A DNA stretch of 64,000 nucleotides from Pontivivens nitratireducens (lineage in GTDB: Bacteria; Pseudomonadota; Alphaproteobacteria; Rhodobacterales; Rhodobacteraceae). The number at the start of each line of letters is the position of its first letter. Position 1 is the stretch's first letter. Under the pieces are notes generated by a model. The model searched no databases, was not told the origin of the DNA, and saw nothing but the letters and a program-made list of their open reading frames with translations. The DNA lies in NCBI RefSeq assembly GCF_014235845.1, contig NZ_JACJUQ010000011.1, positions 62,001 through 126,000 of the forward strand. Reading direction: 5' to 3'. The position numbers and the translations under genes are program-made. This document shows, one piece after another, positions 29,578 through 38,085 of this stretch.

Positions 29578-30387
29578 TTAGGCGGGAACGGTCCGCTCCG
29601 AGAAGAACAGAGCCTGACTGACCGTCGCGCGCACCTGTTCCTCGGTGAACGGTTTGGTGATCAGGAAGGCAGGCTCGGCCCGCTGGCCTGTCAGCAAACG
29701 TTCGGGATAGGCGGTGATGAAGATGATCGGCTGGTCCGGCCATTTCTCAAGAATATCCGCTGCCGCGTCCGCGCCGCTGGAACCGTCGGCCAGGTGAACG
29801 TCCATCAGGACCAGACCGGGCTGATGCGTGTCGAACATCGACAACGCTTCCTCATGCGTGCGCGCGTTGCCCACGACCTTGTGACCCAGAGCGCTGACGA
29901 TAGCCTCCAGATCCATTGCGATCAGGGGTTCGTCCTCAACGATCATGATGTTCGATGCGAGCCCGCTGTCCAGTTCGTTGGCTCCGATGCGCACCAGGTC
30001 ACGCGCATCCTCTGCGCTCAGATCCATAATCTCACCGACTTCCTCGACCGAGAATTGTTCCATGACCTTCAGCAGCAACGCCTCACGCGCGCGGGGGGTC
30101 AGTTTGTCGAGCCGGGCGGCGGCGATCCGCTCCTCCCCCTCGACATCGCCATCGGTACGGGTGTTCGTGTCACCCTGGGCGATCCAGATCGAATGGAACA
30201 CGGCAAAAAACCGCACGAGGAAACGCCCCTCGGTCCGCATCAGGGACATATCGGTGATGATCGCCTCCAGCGTACTGGCGGCCAGGGCGTCACCACGGGT
30301 TTGGGAGCCGGTCAGCGCACGGGCATAGCGCCGCAAATATGGCAAATTCTCTTCGATATGACCAACGATCGAGCTGTCGTCCGGCAT
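29578..30387 (-). CDS. phyR: PhyR-type response regulator (sigma-like domain plus receiver)
   Basis: 269-aa general stress response regulator. The N-terminal sigma-factor-like domain (about 1-135; LPYLRRYARALTGSQTRGD, LTPRAREALLLKVMEQFSVEEVGEIM) sequesters the anti-sigma factor NepR once the C-terminal receiver is phosphorylated at Asp196 (LVLMDVHLADG). The receiver carries the FITAYPERLL and KPF motifs of the FATGUY subgroup. ATG 30387 has AGGAGG nine bases upstream; ATG 30396 would abut it. NepR and EcfG genes, usually adjacent, are not in the window. Divergent from the kinase gene. Confidence 0.9.
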   Translation of the reverse strand: MPDDSSIVGHIEENLPYLRRYARALTGSQTRGDALAASTLEAIITDMSLMRTEGRFLVRFFAVFHSIWIAQGDTNTRTDGDVEGEERIAAARLDKLTPRAREALLLKVMEQFSVEEVGEIMDLSAEDARDLVRIGANELDSGLASNIMIVEDEPLIAMDLEAIVSALGHKVVGNARTHEEALSMFDTHQPGLVLMDVHLADGSSGADAAADILEKWPDQPIIFITAYPERLLTGQRAEPAFLITKPFTEEQVRATVSQALFFSERTVPA

Positions 30388-30510
30388 CCTTGCCATCCTC
30401 CTAGGGTAGTTTTCGGCCTGATATGATTTCGGCCAAGCCACTATCTAAGCGGCTTTTCGTGAAAGGCCACCGTATCACTTGCACTGTAGCGCAAAATCTT
30501 CAAAAAGTTT

Positions 30511-30535
30511 GGAACGATGCAAAATTCCAAGCGTT
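30511..30535 (+). promoter_or_regulatory. EcfG-type general stress promoter before the kinase gene
   Basis: GGAAC (30511-30515), 16-base spacer, CGTT (30532-30535): an exact match to the alphaproteobacterial EcfG consensus. It points toward the histidine kinase, with 62 bases to its start codon. Confidence 0.75.
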
Positions 30536-30597
30536 AAGTCGCAAGCCCCGAGATGCAAATCGTCGGTAATTTCTCATGCCTGCCAGATAGAGGTGGA

Positions 30598-32394
30598 ATG
30601 AAACGATCCCGTTCCAGCTTTTTCAACCGAATGTCATTGGCGTGGCAGATCGTTGTCCTGTTGAGCATCGCATTGCTTCCCATCGGGGGATTGGCGGTTT
30701 TCGAGGCGATGCGCGCCAACGACCGGGCCAAATCCCTTGCCGCCTCCGATTTGCTGGCCGATGCGCGCCAGGCGGCGGAGACGGAGCGTCTGGAGATCGC
30801 CGAGGGTTTCGGCGCCGCACGTACGCTGGGCCGAAATTCTAGGGTCTATGACGGGACCAGCGAGGAATGTTCGGCCGAACTCGCACGTTTCATAGGGGAG
30901 TCCGAGCGGAACATCTTTGCGGCATTCATCGGTGCGAACGGCTTGATGAAATGTTCATCCCTCAGTTCCATCCAGAGGGATTTTTCGGAGTCCGAGAGCT
31001 ATCTGCTGCAACGTGAGGAACCGCGACGCACGGTCAGTGTGGTGGAATCGGGTAACGTGACCAGTCGCGCGGTCCTCATCATCTCCCACCCGGTTATCGT
31101 CGATGGCACATGGCGCGGCACGATCTCGCTGTCGGTTCCGCGTGAGGTCATGTCGGTTTTCTCAGAGGATGACGCCGAGGATGCTTTGAACGTCGCGCTG
31201 ATCGACAATGAGGGTAAGGTCCTGTCGCGCAATGTCACGGATAGCGAGCAGGCGTGGTGGCTGCCGGTCGGGTTGTCGAACAACTACGTAAACAGCAACG
31301 AGGCCATCGTATTCGAAGGGGTCGATGCCTTTGGCGGAGTGCGGACCTATGCGCGCGTGCCCATTGTCGAGGATGAGATCGCGGGCCTGTTCTCCAAGCC
31401 CGACGGTGATCTGGGCGCGGCGGCGCTGATGTCCGTGCTCAGGGCTATTCTGCTGCCAAGTCTGGTCTGGGTCCTGTGTATCGCACTGGCTTATTTTGCC
31501 ATGCGCAGACTGGTGGTGTCCGGCATCCAGCGCATCCAGCGATCTGTCGTGGCGTTCAAGCGCGGCGACCGTGAGCGTGCGATGCGCCCGATCGCGGGCG
31601 CATCCGGTGAGTTGGAGGAACTGTCGAGCAGTTTCGTGGAGATGGCCCGCGCCGTCGATGCCGGGGAGCAGGAACTGTCCGATCTGGTGGAGGAAAAGAC
31701 GGTCCTTCTGCTCGAAGTCTATCACCGGGTGAAGAACAACCTTCAGCTGATCATTTCGATCATGAACATTCAGGTGCGCGGTGCGCAGGATGAGAGGGAG
31801 CGCATGGCGATTCGCACCCTGCGCGAACGTGTGATGGGCCTCGCGCTTGTGCATCAGCGGCTTTACGAAACGCCGAACCTGACCAGTGTGCCCGCAGACA
31901 AGCTGGTGCGCGAAATCGTCAGCAACCTGTCCGATGCGAAGGCCGGGGAGAGCGGTGCGACCATCCTGTCCGATCTGGCCACGTTCAATCTGCATCCCGA
32001 TCAGGCTGTTCCGTTCTCTCTGTTGGTGACGGAGGCGATGATGAACGCCCTGAACTATTCGGGGCGTGGAACGGACGACTGGCGCATCGAGATATCTCTG
32101 AGGCTGACCCCGGAGGACGTGGTCGAGCTGAACGTCACGAACACCGTACCGGAGGATGAGACCATCGAGCCGCCCGAACCACGCTCGGGCATGGGCAAAC
32201 CGCTGATGCGGGCCTTCGTGATGCAGTTGGCCGGCACGATGGAAATCAGCCATCCGGAGGGCAAGTACGCCCTGGATGTCGCCTTCAAGCGTGCCAGTCT
32301 GGACGAACAGGGTGGTCAGCGGATCGGGATGCCCGGCCAGAGCAAGGCCGAGTATCGCGCCAATGAACGTGCCGCTAGAGAACCAGCCGCGTAA
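30598..32394 (+). CDS. Membrane HisKA_2-type sensor histidine kinase (putative PhyR kinase)
   Basis: 598 aa. TM1 at about 13-35, a periplasmic sensor region (about 36-285) with PDC/CACHE-like features, TM2 at about 285-305, a HAMP-like segment, then a HisKA_2 phosphoacceptor domain with His376 in EVYHRVKNNLQLI and an HATPase domain (LLVTEAMMNALNYS). This kinase class phosphorylates PhyR in other alphaproteobacteria. ATG 30598 has GAGGTGG upstream and is preferred over 30553. It is divergent from phyR and preceded by an EcfG-type promoter, consistent with positive feedback. Confidence 0.87.
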   Translation: MKRSRSSFFNRMSLAWQIVVLLSIALLPIGGLAVFEAMRANDRAKSLAASDLLADARQAAETERLEIAEGFGAARTLGRNSRVYDGTSEECSAELARFIGESERNIFAAFIGANGLMKCSSLSSIQRDFSESESYLLQREEPRRTVSVVESGNVTSRAVLIISHPVIVDGTWRGTISLSVPREVMSVFSEDDAEDALNVALIDNEGKVLSRNVTDSEQAWWLPVGLSNNYVNSNEAIVFEGVDAFGGVRTYARVPIVEDEIAGLFSKPDGDLGAAALMSVLRAILLPSLVWVLCIALAYFAMRRLVVSGIQRIQRSVVAFKRGDRERAMRPIAGASGELEELSSSFVEMARAVDAGEQELSDLVEEKTVLLLEVYHRVKNNLQLIISIMNIQVRGAQDERERMAIRTLRERVMGLALVHQRLYETPNLTSVPADKLVREIVSNLSDAKAGESGATILSDLATFNLHPDQAVPFSLLVTEAMMNALNYSGRGTDDWRIEISLRLTPEDVVELNVTNTVPEDETIEPPEPRSGMGKPLMRAFVMQLAGTMEISHPEGKYALDVAFKRASLDEQGGQRIGMPGQSKAEYRANERAAREPAA

Positions 32395-32791
32395 TCCACA
32401 GACCGATCACAGCCGAGATGCCGCTGAGAAAACCGCCCCAGGCCGTGTCCATCGCCACCATGGTCCAGTCCCAGTTCTTCATCACCGACATGCTGGTGAA
32501 TTCATACGTGCCATAGGCCAGCAAGCCCAGAATGGCGCCGTTCACGAACACAGCAGTATAGTTGCTGCCGCCATTAATTGCCGGGGCGCTGGCGAAATAC
32601 AGGATGCCGATCACGAAGGCCGCGTAAAATCCTGCCGCGACCCCGATCAAGGGCTGGTCGCGCATCATCGTGCCGATCCTGCTTTCGAATATGTCGAGGA
32701 CGACCAGTTTCAGCCAGACGAAGTCGATGCCCAGAAACACCGCCAGCGTCGCCACGTACAGGATGAGATAAGTTGAAATTCCAGCTTCCAT
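32375..32791 (-). CDS. DUF2177 family membrane protein
   Basis: 138 aa with four hydrophobic helices. Features FLGIDFVWLKLVVLDIFE, YTAVFVNGAILGLLAYGTYEFTS and DTAWGGFLSG are typical of DUF2177. Function unknown. Its last 20 bases overlap the 3' end of the kinase gene tail to tail. Confidence 0.82.
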   Translation of the reverse strand: MEAGISTYLILYVATLAVFLGIDFVWLKLVVLDIFESRIGTMMRDQPLIGVAAGFYAAFVIGILYFASAPAINGGSNYTAVFVNGAILGLLAYGTYEFTSMSVMKNWDWTMVAMDTAWGGFLSGISAVIGLWITRLVL

Positions 32792-32878
32792 GTCATGCTC
32801 CCTTTTGCCTGGTGAAGCATGTGTCGCGGCCCGCCGAAGTAAAGCGGGCCGGATCGTCGCAGGTCTGATCTGAACAGA

Positions 32879-33991
32879 TCAGGCCAGAACGGTTCGTTCG
32901 AGGAACCAGTAGAAGCCGATGGCACCGATAATCACCGATCCGGGAATCACGATCGCGGCGCGATACCAGCTCTTGTTGCGAAACCAGATTCCGACGGCCA
33001 GGAAGCACAGCGCAATGACCGTTAGCTGACCAATTTCCACCCCGACATTGAACGCAATCAGCGAGGCGAAGAAGTGTTCTCCGTTCAGGCCCACATCCCC
33101 CAGAACGCCTGCGAAGCCCAGACCATGCAGCAGGCCGAACAGGAATACCACGACCGGGCGCCACCAGTGCATCTTGTGCGCGAAGATGTTCTCGACACAG
33201 ACATATGTGATGGACAGCGCGATCAGCGGTTCGACGACGCTGGCGGGCAGGTTGATCACGCCGATGGTTCCCAGTGCCAGCGTGACAGTGTGGGCCGCAG
33301 TGAACGCGGTGATCTGGGCCAGCAGCGGACGAACCCGTGCCGCCAGAAGGAACAGGCCGACGACGAACAGGATGTGGTCGAGGCCCTTGGGAATGATATG
33401 CTCGAACCCGTGCACGCCGTAGTTCACCAGCACCGGCCACAAACCCTGCCGTTCGGCTCCTGTCAGGTCAAACGCAGCCGATGTGGCGCCGGCGTTCAGA
33501 AATTCCTGATGGACGGGTTCGCCATCGGGCCCATCCACGACGATGATCGCAGGCCCGCCATCCGCGATCCATGACATCTGCGCCGACGTAGCAGTAGGGG
33601 CGGGGGCGACCAGCGTGATGACACTGTCGCGCGCGACCTCCAGATTGCCGACGGGCGGGATCGCGGCGCTTTGCACCGTGAACGCCACGCTGGTATCGCC
33701 GACATCCAGTTGCACGAACCGCATGTCGGCCTCACGCAGCATATCCTCCAGCTCCTGCGGGGGCAGGGCGCGCAGGGTATCGTAGAGATCCGCCTCAGGC
33801 GCGTCGGACGTATCCTCATGCTCCCCGCTTATTCCTGCCAGAGCAGCTTCGAGGTTGAAGTCTATCACCAGTTCCAGCGTGTCGGGCCCGGATGTCAGGG
33901 TCGCGACGGCAGGTCGCATTTCATGGGCGTTGAGCGGCGCGATGCCCAGCACCGTGAACAGGAGCAGAATGCGAGCGAGGATCGAGATCAT
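32879..33991 (-). CDS. HupE/UreJ family membrane protein
   Basis: 370 aa. A signal peptide (ILLLFTVLGIAPLNAHEMRP) is followed by a periplasmic domain of about 170 residues and a C-terminal HupE/UreJ_2 domain of six or seven helices (GFEHIIPKGLDHILFVVGLF, TAAHTVTLALG, LLHGLGFAGVL). The family is associated with nickel or cobalt handling in hydrogenase and urease loci, but no such genes are here. The frame is open to 34474, but ATG 33991 gives the signal peptide expected for the family. Confidence 0.83.
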   Translation of the reverse strand: MISILARILLLFTVLGIAPLNAHEMRPAVATLTSGPDTLELVIDFNLEAALAGISGEHEDTSDAPEADLYDTLRALPPQELEDMLREADMRFVQLDVGDTSVAFTVQSAAIPPVGNLEVARDSVITLVAPAPTATSAQMSWIADGGPAIIVVDGPDGEPVHQEFLNAGATSAAFDLTGAERQGLWPVLVNYGVHGFEHIIPKGLDHILFVVGLFLLAARVRPLLAQITAFTAAHTVTLALGTIGVINLPASVVEPLIALSITYVCVENIFAHKMHWWRPVVVFLFGLLHGLGFAGVLGDVGLNGEHFFASLIAFNVGVEIGQLTVIALCFLAVGIWFRNKSWYRAAIVIPGSVIIGAIGFYWFLERTVLA

Positions 33992-34133
33992 GTAAAGGTC
34001 CAGATTTTTAGATTTCGGTGACTGTAAGCCAATACCGCAGCAACCAATCAAAGCGAGGTTTTTCTGCCCTTGGTAACGAAGAATTATGGAACAGACGCGA
34101 TACAGGTCCGCATGACAGTGAGAGGAGGACGCG

Positions 34134-34400
34134 ATGACGGAAATTCTGTTGCCGGAAACGGCCGATGCACAGGTCGCGATCACGACGCGTGCGCAAATAC
34201 TCGACGCGCCCGAGGATTTGCGGGTCATCATCGACGCCAGCGCCGTTTCCGTCCTCTCGACCCCCATGGTGATGGTGCTGCTCAGCGCGGCGCGGCGGAC
34301 TGGCGGTCTGACCTTGCAACGTCCGTCCGAGGGGCTGGTCGATGGCTTTTCCACCCTCGGCCTGTTTGCCGAAATGATGAAGATGGAGATGACATCATGA
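34134..34400 (+). CDS. STAS-domain protein at head of chemotaxis operon
   Basis: 88-aa single STAS (anti-sigma-factor-antagonist-like) domain: LRVIIDASAVSVLSTPMVMVLLSAAR with a Ser at the usual phosphorylation turn and GLVDGFSTLGL. GAGGAGG lies 6-8 bases upstream of the ATG. The stop overlaps the cheY start (ATGA). STAS proteins in chemotaxis clusters may link to receptors or to CheA output; the role here is inference. Confidence 0.78.
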   Translation: MTEILLPETADAQVAITTRAQILDAPEDLRVIIDASAVSVLSTPMVMVLLSAARRTGGLTLQRPSEGLVDGFSTLGLFAEMMKMEMTS

Positions 34401-34756
34401 AACGCGTTCTGGCCGTAGACGACACCCGCAGCATGCTGGGAATGCTGGTCGAATGTCTGGAGGATGGCGGCCATACGGTCTTCTCCGCCAATGATGGGGT
34501 GGAGGCTCTATCCGCCCTGTCCGAACATCGGCCCGAGATCGTCATCACGGATCTGAACATGCCCAACATGACGGGCCTGGAATTTATCGAGGCAGCACGC
34601 CAGCGGCCCGAGGGGCAACTGGTTCCCATGCTGTTGCTCACCACAGAAACCGCGCAGGAACTCAAGGATGAGGCCCGGCGTATCCATGCAACCGGCTGGC
34701 TGTGCAAACCTTTCGACCCCGACCAGATCCTCGGTCTCGTCGATCAGTTGACGTGA
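34397..34756 (+). CDS. cheY: Chemotaxis response regulator CheY (first copy)
   Basis: 119-aa single receiver domain. Acidic pair VDDTRS, phosphoacceptor Asp in VITDLNMPNMTG, Thr in LLLTTE and Lys in CKPFDPD. It overlaps the STAS gene by 4 bases and precedes cheA by 6 bases. The frame is open upstream to 34070, but homology begins at MKRVLAVDD. Confidence 0.93.
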   Translation: MKRVLAVDDTRSMLGMLVECLEDGGHTVFSANDGVEALSALSEHRPEIVITDLNMPNMTGLEFIEAARQRPEGQLVPMLLLTTETAQELKDEARRIHATGWLCKPFDPDQILGLVDQLT

Positions 34757-34762
34757 CCGCAG

Positions 34763-36766
34763 ATGGATCAGGACGAAGATTACAAGGATCTGTTCTTCAC
34801 CGAGTGTGACGAACTTCTGGCCGAATTGCAGGACCACCTCACGTTGATGAGCAGCGGCGAGCACGGGCGCGATATCGTGGATGCCACCTTTCGCGCGGTT
34901 CACTCGGTCAAGGGCGGGGCGGCGGCCTTCGGGCTGGACGCTCTCACCGGTTTCGCTCATCGGTTCGAGGCGGTGATGGACGCCTGTCGCGCCGGTCGCC
35001 TCGATGTGGACGATACGACCTTGCCGATCTTGTTCCGTGCGTCGGATATGATGCAGGAACTGGTGGAGCACAGCCGCAGCGACGCTCCGCTGCGCGACGA
35101 CGTCCTGCAACAGATCACCCGGTCTCTCGATGGGCTGGTAGGCATGGATCCTGAGCCGTCCGCCGTGGTCGCTGCGGACACAACCGGGCAAACACCACCG
35201 GCCGCAGGTGGCGAACCCATCGTTGTCACGTTCCGCCCCGAACCCAATTTTCTGGCCAGCGCACACGATCCGCTTCGCATGTTGCGAGGAGCCAGCCGCA
35301 TCGGTTTGATGGAGGTACGGGTCACGGGCGACCTGCCCCCGCTTGAGGACCTGGACCCGATGGTCTGTCCATGGACATGGCACCTGACGTTCGCGCTGGC
35401 CGAACCTTCGGTCTTGCGGGACTTCTTCTCGATCTATGACCTTTCGGCACGGATCGACGGTGTGCCAACGGCGGATGCACCTGCAACGCTTCCCTTGCGG
35501 ACTTCACAGGCCAGCGAGGGCCCGCGTGTACCGACCACCGGTGGAGGCACCGGGGGAGGTTATGTAAAATCGCTGCGCGTGCCGCTCGACCGGATTGATC
35601 GACTCGTCAATCTGGTGGGGGAGATCGTGATTACCCAGGCTGCCGTCGCGCAGGTCTTGTCGCAGCCCCGGCATGGCGTCGAGGATACGCTCGCCCACAG
35701 CATCGAGGCGCTCTCGCGGCAGGTGCGCGAAATGCAGGACAGCGTCATGGCAATCCGCGCCCAGCCGATCAAATCCGCGTTCAGCAGAATGCCCCGCATC
35801 GTGCGCGATCTGAGCGCCACTCTGAAGCGGGAAGTGCGTATCGAAGTGTCGGGGGAGGAAACGGAGGTGGACACCTCCGTGATCGAGGAACTGATAGAGC
35901 CCCTCACTCACATGATCCGCAACGCGATGGACCACGGGATAGAGCCGCCGGACGAACGTTTGGCCGCAGGCAAGGCGCGCGATGGCTTGCTGCGGCTCAC
36001 CGCACAACACCGCGGCGAACGGGTGCTCATAACGCTGGAGGACGACGGACGTGGCCTGAACCGCGACAAGATCGTCGATGTGGCGCTGCAGCGGGGGTTG
36101 ATCCCATCGGCGGATGGCCTGACGGCGGAGGATATCGACAACCTGATTTTCCTCCCCGGTTTTTCCACCGCGTCGGAGGTGTCGAACGTCTCGGGGCGCG
36201 GCGTGGGCATGGATGTGGTGCGGCGCAAGATTCAGGCTCTGGGCGGGCGCTGCCTCATCCACTCCACCCCGGGTCAGGGCACCCGGTTCCAGGTCGCCTT
36301 GCCACTGACGCTGGCTGTGCTGGAGGGGATGATCGTCGAGGTCGGGCAGGAACGCTACGTCGTGCCTCTCAGCACAGTGATCGAGGCTGTGCAGTTGCGT
36401 GACGGCAATGTCGAGCGGCTTCACAACGGTCAAATCCTCGTCGCGCGGCGCGGTGAGTATCTGCCGGTCTACAGCCTGGCCGATCTGTTCGGCAGTCGGG
36501 AACAGACATCCGCTCGCGGTGAGATGGCCATTGTGGTCGATACCGAAACGGACGGCCAGATTGCCTTGTTCGTCGATGCACTGATCGGCCAGCGACAGGT
36601 CGTGCTCAAGGGGTTGGAGGAGAACTATCGCGCTATTGCCGGTGTCTCCGGCGCCACGATCCTGGGCGATGGACGGGTCGCGCTCATCCTCGACATACCC
36701 TCACTGATCGAGAGGCGGAAACTGATGTTCAAGCATCAATCCAAACACAGACAGGAAACGGCATGA
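34763..36766 (+). CDS. cheA: Chemotaxis histidine kinase CheA
   Basis: 667 aa. P1 HPt domain with phosphorylated His47 in AVHSVKGGAAAFG, a middle region (about 150-240) in place of a canonical P2, P3 dimerisation (LVNLVGEIVITQA), P4 kinase with N box LTHMIRNAMDHGIE, G1 EDDGRGLN and G2 GRGVGMDVV, and a P5 CheW-like domain from about 530. It receives signals from chemoreceptors (none encoded here) and phosphorylates CheY and CheB. It overlaps cheW by four bases. Confidence 0.96.
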   Translation: MDQDEDYKDLFFTECDELLAELQDHLTLMSSGEHGRDIVDATFRAVHSVKGGAAAFGLDALTGFAHRFEAVMDACRAGRLDVDDTTLPILFRASDMMQELVEHSRSDAPLRDDVLQQITRSLDGLVGMDPEPSAVVAADTTGQTPPAAGGEPIVVTFRPEPNFLASAHDPLRMLRGASRIGLMEVRVTGDLPPLEDLDPMVCPWTWHLTFALAEPSVLRDFFSIYDLSARIDGVPTADAPATLPLRTSQASEGPRVPTTGGGTGGGYVKSLRVPLDRIDRLVNLVGEIVITQAAVAQVLSQPRHGVEDTLAHSIEALSRQVREMQDSVMAIRAQPIKSAFSRMPRIVRDLSATLKREVRIEVSGEETEVDTSVIEELIEPLTHMIRNAMDHGIEPPDERLAAGKARDGLLRLTAQHRGERVLITLEDDGRGLNRDKIVDVALQRGLIPSADGLTAEDIDNLIFLPGFSTASEVSNVSGRGVGMDVVRRKIQALGGRCLIHSTPGQGTRFQVALPLTLAVLEGMIVEVGQERYVVPLSTVIEAVQLRDGNVERLHNGQILVARRGEYLPVYSLADLFGSREQTSARGEMAIVVDTETDGQIALFVDALIGQRQVVLKGLEENYRAIAGVSGATILGDGRVALILDIPSLIERRKLMFKHQSKHRQETA

Positions 36767-37263
36767 GTTCGAATGCAGCCCCTTTGGAAGAAGCAGACAC
36801 GCATCATTTGACCAGTCCCGAAGGCGATGACACCTGCCAGTTTCTGAGCTTTGTCGTGGACGGTCGACCCTATGGCGTCAGAATTCAGGATGTGCGCGAA
36901 ATCCGTCAATGGATGCGCACGACCTCGCTTCCGAATCAGCCACCGCATAACCTCGGCGTACTGAACCTGCGCGGTTCCATCGTGTCGATCCAGGACTTGC
37001 GCATCCGCCTCGGTGCCCCGGCGCCTGCGCCGGATGATACGAATGTGATCGTGATCGTGCAGACGGACGGCCGGCGCGTCGGCCTGCTCGTCGATGCGGT
37101 GTCGGACATCCTGACCTTGCAACGTGCGGACATTCAGCCCGTTCCGCCCAATCGGGGTGGCGGCGACGAGCGTGCCATGCTGACCTCGATCATCATGTCG
37201 GGGGAGGTGATGGTCGGCATCGTCGATCTCGATCGGGTCATGGACCCCGGATTGTCCGAATAG
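36763..37263 (+). CDS. cheW: Chemotaxis adaptor CheW
   Basis: 166-aa SH3-like adaptor joining receptors and CheA. FLSFVVDGRPYGVRIQDVREI, LNLRGSIVSIQDLR and VGLLVDAVSDIL are family hallmarks. ATGA overlap with cheA; followed after 4 bases by cheR. Confidence 0.95.
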   Translation: MSSNAAPLEEADTHHLTSPEGDDTCQFLSFVVDGRPYGVRIQDVREIRQWMRTTSLPNQPPHNLGVLNLRGSIVSIQDLRIRLGAPAPAPDDTNVIVIVQTDGRRVGLLVDAVSDILTLQRADIQPVPPNRGGGDERAMLTSIIMSGEVMVGIVDLDRVMDPGLSE

Positions 37264-37267
37264 ATCG

Positions 37268-38074
37268 ATGCTTGAAAGCCCGCAATATATGTCCGCTGAC
37301 CCAGCTGAGCAGAGGATTTCCGCCCTAGTGTCCCGGCGTTTCGGCATCATCATGCGCGCGCGTCATGCCGCCAAGGTTTGCGCTGCTTTGCATGATCGAG
37401 CCGCGCGGCGGGGGCAGGATTTTAGACAATACATAGAGGTATTGGAGGCAGGCGGGTCACACGAAGACAACGACCACCTGATCGCGCAGGTCACGACGAA
37501 CGTAACGGCGTTCTACCGCGAGCCGCATCATTTCGACAGTTTGCGACGGCACGTGATGGATCTGCCCAAGGACAGGGCCGTCAGGTGCTGGTCTGCTGGA
37601 TGTTCGACGGGTGAGGAGCCATGGTCGGCCCTGACGACGATCGCGCCGTTGTTGAGCGACGAAAAGCGCGATCTCCTTCTGGTTCTGGGAACGGATATAG
37701 ATGCGGCAGCCTTGGAAAAGGCCCGGACCGGCCTCTATCCACTCAAGGCGCTGGACGAGATTCCCTTATCTTCCCGGCTTTATTTCGAGGTCAGCGGCGG
37801 AGCCGTCATGCCGCATCGGAAATTGCGGCCATTGATGCGGATTCGAACGCTGAACCTGATCGAGCCATTTCCATTCAAGGCCCAGTTCGACGCGATTTTC
37901 TGTCGCAACACGCTGATCTATTTCGCGCCCGCTCAACGGCAGGATGTGGTGCGCAGACTGACGGCACGTCTGAGGCCGGGCGGGCTGTTGATGCTGGGGC
38001 ATTCTGAGACCCTGCATCATTTGCCTGACGGGTTGGAACCAGCGGGCCTGACAACCTATCGCCGCGTCGAATGA
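37268..38074 (+). CDS. cheR: Chemotaxis protein methyltransferase CheR
   Basis: 268 aa. An N-terminal helical domain is followed by a SAM-dependent methyltransferase domain: VTTNVTAFYREPHHF, CWSAGCSTGEEPWS, LVLGTDIDAAALEKA and FCRNTLIYF. It methylates glutamates of chemoreceptors. It may start at 37268 or at the in-frame ATG 37289. Confidence 0.95.
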   Translation: MLESPQYMSADPAEQRISALVSRRFGIIMRARHAAKVCAALHDRAARRGQDFRQYIEVLEAGGSHEDNDHLIAQVTTNVTAFYREPHHFDSLRRHVMDLPKDRAVRCWSAGCSTGEEPWSALTTIAPLLSDEKRDLLLVLGTDIDAAALEKARTGLYPLKALDEIPLSSRLYFEVSGGAVMPHRKLRPLMRIRTLNLIEPFPFKAQFDAIFCRNTLIYFAPAQRQDVVRRLTARLRPGGLLMLGHSETLHHLPDGLEPAGLTTYRRVE

Positions 38075-38085
38075 CAGGGGAACCT

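Noticed and set aside
33992-34474. N-terminal extension of the HupE-like gene
   Set aside because: It overlaps the STAS and cheY genes on the other strand, and the signal peptide begins at 33991.
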